Assembly (NCBI GenBank): GCA_025354165.1
Contig: JANXNI010000028.1
Coordinates: 1-64,000 of the forward strand
DNA length: 64,000 nt
DNA from: Burkholderiales bacterium
GTDB lineage: Bacteria > Pseudomonadota > Gammaproteobacteria > Burkholderiales > Casimicrobiaceae
Direction of reading: 5' to 3'
This document shows positions 59,787 to 64,000 of the stretch, one piece after another. The notes beneath the pieces were generated by a model. It ran no database searches, was not told the DNA's origin, and worked only from the letters and a program-made list of their open reading frames with translations. A program made the translations under genes and the position numbers. The first letter of the stretch is position 1. The number at the start of each line of letters is the position of its first letter.

Positions 59787-60890
59787 ATGCGAACCTCCTA
59801 CTGTCTAGCAGCCGCAGCGCTGCTGGCGACGCTGACATTGCCCTCATCCCTTCTAGCCAAAGACTTGATCGTGGGGCAAAGTCTCGACTTGTCTGGTGCC
59901 ACTAACCTTGGCAAGGATTTCTCGAACGGCATTCGCACCTACTTTGACTCGGTAAATGCTCGCGGTGGTGTTCGCGGAAGGAAGATTCAATTCATACAAC
60001 TCGACGACGCGGGCCATGCAGCCGAAGCACAAGTCAACATCGAAAAATTGCTGCGCGAGCAGGACGCCGATGTATTGATCGCACCTACCAGCGCAGAGAC
60101 GCTCTCCGCTGCTGCCAATATGCCGACACTACGCTCGACTGCGTTGACCTTATTGGGCGCGCCTACGGGCGCTGAAGTCGACGCGAGCGGCGGATCGTTG
60201 CGCGTTGTCGCGTTGCGTGCAACGTTTCGTGAAGAAGCGAAAAGCCTACTCGACGCACTGCGAACATTCAATGACGGCTCCCTGGCACTTGTACGTGGGG
60301 AGGGCCCCGATGCGGGCGCGAGCCATTCAGCGTTGCGCGAAGAAGTACAGGCGCGACAGCTGAAAATGGCTTTCGAAGGTACAACAGCACAATGGGCTGC
60401 GAGAAAGCCCTCTGCAGAGCGCATCGGTGCCGTCATCATCAGCGGCGACGCGATTGGCGTAATGGCAGCGCTACAGCAGGCACGTCGTATCACACCGCAG
60501 GCCATATTGATGGGTTTCTCCACTGTCGATCATCGTACGCTAATTGAACTCGTCGGCGCAACAGCCAAAGGCATGATGCTCACTCAGGTCGTTCCTCCGC
60601 CTGGCAAGACGATCTATCCCTTCCAGCGCGAGCATCGCGCCCTGATGAAACAGTACCGAGATGAACCGCCATCACAACACACGCTTGAAGGTTACATCGT
60701 GGCACGCTTTCTGGTGGCAGCCTATGAACGCGTCGACGGCGAGCCCACCCCGGCAAAGGTCAGCAGCGCGCTTCGAGCGCTCGGTGTGATGGACTTCGGC
60801 CCCATGCGCATTAGCTCGCGCAACGACAGCAGCAGCAGTCGCTATACCGATATCACTGCCATTTCGTCGAAGGGTGGCCTTGTCGAATAA
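59787..60890 (+). CDS. ABC transporter periplasmic binding protein (branched-chain amino acid type)
   Basis: 367 residues from the ATG at 59787. Signal peptide (RTSYCLAAAALLATLTLPSS ... LLAK) followed by the LivJ-type fold: DLIVGQSLDLSGATNLGKDF, RTYFDSVNARGGVRGRKIQF, and LLREQDADVLIAPTSAETL, with HTLEGYIVARFLVAAYERV near the C-terminus. Ligand unknown: amino acids, amides and aromatic acids are all bound by relatives. No permease or ATPase genes are adjacent, so it is an orphan or a sensory protein. Confidence 0.85.
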   Translation: MRTSYCLAAAALLATLTLPSSLLAKDLIVGQSLDLSGATNLGKDFSNGIRTYFDSVNARGGVRGRKIQFIQLDDAGHAAEAQVNIEKLLREQDADVLIAPTSAETLSAAANMPTLRSTALTLLGAPTGAEVDASGGSLRVVALRATFREEAKSLLDALRTFNDGSLALVRGEGPDAGASHSALREEVQARQLKMAFEGTTAQWAARKPSAERIGAVIISGDAIGVMAALQQARRITPQAILMGFSTVDHRTLIELVGATAKGMMLTQVVPPPGKTIYPFQREHRALMKQYRDEPPSQHTLEGYIVARFLVAAYERVDGEPTPAKVSSALRALGVMDFGPMRISSRNDSSSSRYTDITAISSKGGLVE

Positions 60891-60970
60891 CAAGGTGTGC
60901 GCTACGCGAACCGCAGCCAGCTTTTGTACGGTGAGTTCGGATGCACAACGGTCATAAAACATTCATGCGT

Positions 60971-60988
60971 TCGTCGCAATTCAGTCAC
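60971..60988 (+). promoter_or_regulatory. Weak Pho-box-like site upstream of the glycerophosphodiesterase gene
   Basis: TCGTCGC-AATT-CAGTCAC: the 7-4-7 geometry holds, the second heptamer is good and the first is poor. It ends 77 bases before the start codon. Confidence 0.3.
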
Positions 60989-61065
60989 AGCCCCTGCTTA
61001 AGCTCACGAGTGAAAGTTGATTTAAACGTCAAATCACAAAGTCCAAATTTGTCTATGGAGCGTCT

Positions 61066-62430
61066 ATGAAAATGCGATCCGGTTTCGTGCCGACAGCGAA
61101 ACTTCTTATCTTCTGCGTTGGCAGCAGCCTGCTCGTCTCGGCCTGCGGTGGCGGCGACACGTCGCCTGAAGCTCTTAAGACGCTCGACGGTAGTGCTCCT
61201 TTGGTGATTGGCCACCGTGGCCTGCCTGGGCTCTACCCGGAAGAAACACGCGCGTCCTACGAAGGTGCCGCAGACGCGGGTGCCGATTCGCTTGAACTTG
61301 ATTTGCATCTCACCAAGGACTGCGTGCTCGTTGCCCGGCACAACCCATGGTTGAGTGATAACACCAACATATCCGAAGTGGCCAAAACGAACGCTGTCGT
61401 CGCTAGCCGCATGCGCACTGTGCCCGGCGTTCTGGTAAGTGTGAAATACCCCGCCGTACCCGCAAACGGCCCGACCACATATTTGACCGATTTGACGAAT
61501 CCCGGTGATCCTAAATCAGTGCTGAAATCGCTCGTGGTGGATGGCGAAGACCATACCAACGATTGGTCGATTACCGATTTCACGGTAGCCGAACTCAAGC
61601 AATGGATTGGTGGTACCACGTACGACGCGCGAGCCCTGCGACCGACCGAACTCAACGGTAAATTGCCCATTCTGACGCTCCAGGAAGTCATCGACATCGC
61701 CACCGCCAAGAGCAAAACTACGGGACGAACTATCTCGGTTTACCCAGAAACCAAAAATCCAATTTGGAATAACGCCCAGGCGATCGCCAACGGCTGCGGC
61801 GCTGCCGGCACCCGACCATTCGAAGATGCCGTTCTGAAAGTGCTCACGGCAAATAATCTCAATACCAAGGAAGCGCCTGTGTTCATGCAGAGCTTCGACC
61901 CAGAGAGCCTCAAGTACCTGCGCAGCGCTGGGTTGAAGACCAAAGCCGTTCAACTGGTTGACGGTAACGACGTCATTTACAAAACCGGCGAGGTGTATTA
62001 CATCAGCAACGATTTCTATACCTTCGTTGACGGTCGCCCCTACAGCTGGACCGTCGCGGGCGACGCGCGAACGTTTGGCGCCATGCTAACGCCCGCAGGT
62101 TTGGCGGAGATCAGAACCTACGCTGATGGCATCGGCCCGTGGAAGCCACAAGTCATGCTCGAATCTATCGTGCCCGCCAAGGACGGAGGACTCGCCGACG
62201 TCAATACGATCCAGCCAACAAGTCTCGTTACGGACGCGCACAAAGCAGGACTGTTCGTTCATGTCTACACCTTCCGCAATGAAGGAAAATACCTGGCTGG
62301 CATCTTTAAGGGCGACCCGATTGCGGAGTATCTTGCCTTCTTACGGCTGGGCGTTGACGGTGTGTTCAGCGACTTTACGAATACAGCGGTCACAGCTCGC
62401 ACAATGTATCTCAAAGAAACCGGTCGCTAG
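61066..62430 (+). CDS. Glycerophosphodiester phosphodiesterase lipoprotein
   Basis: 454 residues. A lipoprotein signal (KLLIFCVGSSLLVSACGGGD, lipobox VSAC) is followed by the GDPD domain. APLVIGHRGLPGLYPEETRA and GADSLELDLHLTKDCVLVAR with HNPWLS supply the His, Arg, Glu and Asp of the active site, and KAGLFVHVYTFRNEG and GVDGVFSDFTNT lie near the end. The enzyme cuts glycerophosphodiesters to glycerol-3-phosphate and an alcohol at the cell envelope. It is a plausible phosphate-scavenging partner of PhoX. Confidence 0.9.
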   Translation: MKMRSGFVPTAKLLIFCVGSSLLVSACGGGDTSPEALKTLDGSAPLVIGHRGLPGLYPEETRASYEGAADAGADSLELDLHLTKDCVLVARHNPWLSDNTNISEVAKTNAVVASRMRTVPGVLVSVKYPAVPANGPTTYLTDLTNPGDPKSVLKSLVVDGEDHTNDWSITDFTVAELKQWIGGTTYDARALRPTELNGKLPILTLQEVIDIATAKSKTTGRTISVYPETKNPIWNNAQAIANGCGAAGTRPFEDAVLKVLTANNLNTKEAPVFMQSFDPESLKYLRSAGLKTKAVQLVDGNDVIYKTGEVYYISNDFYTFVDGRPYSWTVAGDARTFGAMLTPAGLAEIRTYADGIGPWKPQVMLESIVPAKDGGLADVNTIQPTSLVTDAHKAGLFVHVYTFRNEGKYLAGIFKGDPIAEYLAFLRLGVDGVFSDFTNTAVTARTMYLKETGR

Positions 62431-62440
62431 CAGCCGCGCT

Positions 62441-63481
62441 TTGACCGCGCTTCAAAAACTTGCGGAAAACACCTACGGGAGCGATGAAGCGGGATTGATT
62501 TGCGGCTATCTGTTTAATGCAAGTGGGCCGCAGCCGGTCTCTGCGGTGGATTCTGCTCAGGCTGCATCATGGCTTGCCGAATCCACGGAACGTAACAATA
62601 CGACGAGCAGCGCCTATATGTGGCTGCACTTCAACTTGAGTCACGTGCGGGCTGAGCCGTGGCTCAGGCAACATGCCAGGCTCGCTGACACGTTTTTTGA
62701 AGCGCTACATGACGGACTTTATTCGACGCGCATTGAGCGCTCGGATGACGCTTTAATCGCCATCATCAACGACGTTCATTTTGATTTCCGTTTCGAGCCA
62801 TCAGACATCTCGACGCTGTGGATCAGCGTTGGCCCGCGTCTGGTGATCACAGCTCGCGCGACGCCACTGCGCTCAGTCGATGCGCTCCGCGCTGCGGTAA
62901 AAACCGGTGATGCACCGCGCTCGAGCACCGAATTATTGGAGCACCTGCTGCGCGCGCAGGCCGATGTACTGGTCAACATCGTGCGTGGCGTCACCACCCG
63001 AATTGACGACATTGAGGACGCCCTGCTCGCTGGAAGGCTTGATCACAAACGCGCACGACTCGGTCTATTGCGCCGCTTGCTGGTGCGGCTGCAACGATTG
63101 TTGGCACCGGAGCCAGCCGCCTTGTTCCGATTACTGCAGAGCCCCCCCTCATGGATGGCAGATCCGGATGTTCAGGAGCTACGCGGCTCGACCGAGGAGT
63201 TTTCGCTGGTACTACGCGATATGTTGAGCCTGCAGGAGCGCATCAAACTGTTGCAGGAAGAGATTGCCGCCAACATCAACGAAGACAACAACCGCAGCCT
63301 CTTTGTGCTGACAGTTGTCACCGTGCTGGCGCTGCCGATCAATATCCTGGCGGGCCTGTTTGGCATGAATGTCGGCGGCATTCCACTGGCACAAGATCCG
63401 CGGGGCTTCTGGATCGTGGTGGCAATCATTGTGAGCTTTACTGTGATCGCCGCCTGGGTGGCCTTTCGGAAGAAACGGTGA
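62441..63481 (+). CDS. CorA/ZntB-family divalent-cation transporter
   Basis: About 346 residues if the TTG at 62441 is used; no ATG lies near and this start is uncertain. The N-terminal YGSDEAGLICGYLF and YMWLHFNLSHVRAEPWLRQH are typical of ZntB. The long cytoplasmic helices (TELLEHLLRAQADVLVNIVR; LQERIKLLQEEIAANINEDN) precede two membrane helices and the GMNVGGIP pore motif (family GMN). ZntB/CorA move Zn2+ or Mg2+ across the inner membrane. It follows the phosphodiesterase by 10 bases. Confidence 0.88.
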   Translation: MTALQKLAENTYGSDEAGLICGYLFNASGPQPVSAVDSAQAASWLAESTERNNTTSSAYMWLHFNLSHVRAEPWLRQHARLADTFFEALHDGLYSTRIERSDDALIAIINDVHFDFRFEPSDISTLWISVGPRLVITARATPLRSVDALRAAVKTGDAPRSSTELLEHLLRAQADVLVNIVRGVTTRIDDIEDALLAGRLDHKRARLGLLRRLLVRLQRLLAPEPAALFRLLQSPPSWMADPDVQELRGSTEEFSLVLRDMLSLQERIKLLQEEIAANINEDNNRSLFVLTVVTVLALPINILAGLFGMNVGGIPLAQDPRGFWIVVAIIVSFTVIAAWVAFRKKR

Positions 63482-63559
63482 TGTGCAATCGGTCTTTACT
63501 GTAAACGCCTTGCAATAGTTGTAGTTCAAACTCTTGATTTGCACAATTTAGAGCAACAC

Positions 63560-64000
63560 ATGTACCGCAGTCGATTTGGTCAACTCACAGCACTGCTTAT
63601 CTCAAGCGGTTTATCGCTCTCGTTATGGGCACATGGCACTACTGCAACGGTTGCGCCGCCCGCAGCGCTGACCGCCGCCAGTGCGTTAGCCGAAGGCGTC
63701 ACCGAGTTGACCTTTCGCGAGCTGTACCAAATGCCCGTCGGGCCGCGAGGTCTGGTGCCGAGCCCGAAGTTACTCGCGCTTGACGGCAAGCAGGTGCGCG
63801 TAACGGGTTTCATGGTCGCCGAAGATGAACCCCTGGCAGGTCGTCTGATTTTGGCTCCGATACCGACACAGCTGTTGGGCGAGGATGAGCCCGAGTCCGA
63901 CGATCTGCCGCCAAATGTGATCTACGTCAATTTTCCGTCCGGCATTCAAGCGCATTCGATGCGCGGGCAGATACGACTTAACGGCATTTTGCACCTCGGT
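63560..64000 (+). CDS. Secreted protein of unknown function (3' end outside window)
   Basis: The frame is open to the last base. A signal peptide (LTALLISSGLSLSLWAHG) precedes a mature part with LTFRELYQMPVGPRGLVPSP, KLLALDGKQVRVTGFMVAED and LPPNVIYVNFPSGIQ. The pattern of a conserved secreted domain with DGKQVRVxGFM resembles DUF3299-like proteins, but I cannot assign it firmly. Probably periplasmic. Confidence 0.6.
   Translation, partial: MYRSRFGQLTALLISSGLSLSLWAHGTTATVAPPAALTAASALAEGVTELTFRELYQMPVGPRGLVPSPKLLALDGKQVRVTGFMVAEDEPLAGRLILAPIPTQLLGEDEPESDDLPPNVIYVNFPSGIQAHSMRGQIRLNGILHLG

Noticed and set aside
60900-61020. Possible eighth copy of the palindromic repeat (AGCCAGCTTTTGTACGG ... 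AGCCCCTGCTTAAGCT)
   Set aside because: Ends are suggestive but the GTCGAC centre and inner blocks do not align convincingly.
1-64000. tRNA, rRNA, riboswitch and CRISPR features
   Set aside because: No tRNA T-loop/acceptor pattern, rRNA segment, known riboswitch core or CRISPR array was recognised by eye; a covariance-model scan would be needed to exclude small RNAs.

Overview
The window is a GC-rich bacterial chromosome segment with no rRNA or tRNA genes seen. The block nadD-rsfS-rlmH-maf-rng, a double-length 1,940-residue UvrA, Tat-type PhoX and alanine/lysine/proline-rich protein tails all point to a betaproteobacterium, probably of the Burkholderiales. That placement is an inference from gene content and order.

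Layout. 1-3.2 kb: 3' part of a large secreted kelch-repeat protein. 3.4-9.2 kb: small accessory genes including two PIN-type toxin-antitoxin pairs. 9.5-15.2 kb: leftward small genes (AAC(6')-like acetyltransferase, NHL lipoprotein, DUF4345, ABM monooxygenase, GNAT, cupin, DUF1801, hotdog thioesterase). 15.3-21.0 kb: a decayed chromosomal integron. A wrecked intI gene points right at 20.4-21.0 kb, and single-gene cassettes point left from it, several followed by attC-like sites. 21.3-26.5 kb: YeeE/YedE transporter, twin SH3 proteins, phenylalanine hydroxylase and a PadR/siderophore-interacting-protein operon. 26.5-28.6 kb: AbiE-like type IV toxin-antitoxin module with paired operators. 31.1-38.1 kb: the housekeeping block, followed by DUF4230 and two multiheme cytochromes c. 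38-48 kb: MBL hydrolase, PepE, UvrA and VapBC.

49.2-63.5 kb looks like a phosphate-limitation and membrane-lipid region: exopolyphosphatase, ornithine-lipid acyltransferase-like protein, PhoX phosphatase, phosphatidylserine decarboxylase-like and Lgt-like membrane proteins, an unusual metallophosphoesterase and a glycerophosphodiester phosphodiesterase lipoprotein. Two good sites and one weaker site with Pho-box geometry (7-4-7 bp, GTCA repeats 11 bp apart) lie before three of its transcription units.

Two repeat families run across the window. The larger has seven copies of a ~120-bp imperfect palindrome (ends ATCAGCTTTT / AAAAGCTGAT, centre GTCGAC), all between genes. The other has two copies of a ~59-bp element carrying TACATGAGGATT. 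Several genes are relics or have lost a normal start codon: intI, a VOC fragment, a DUF1579-like gene, an RHH antitoxin and a gene that appears to start with ACG.
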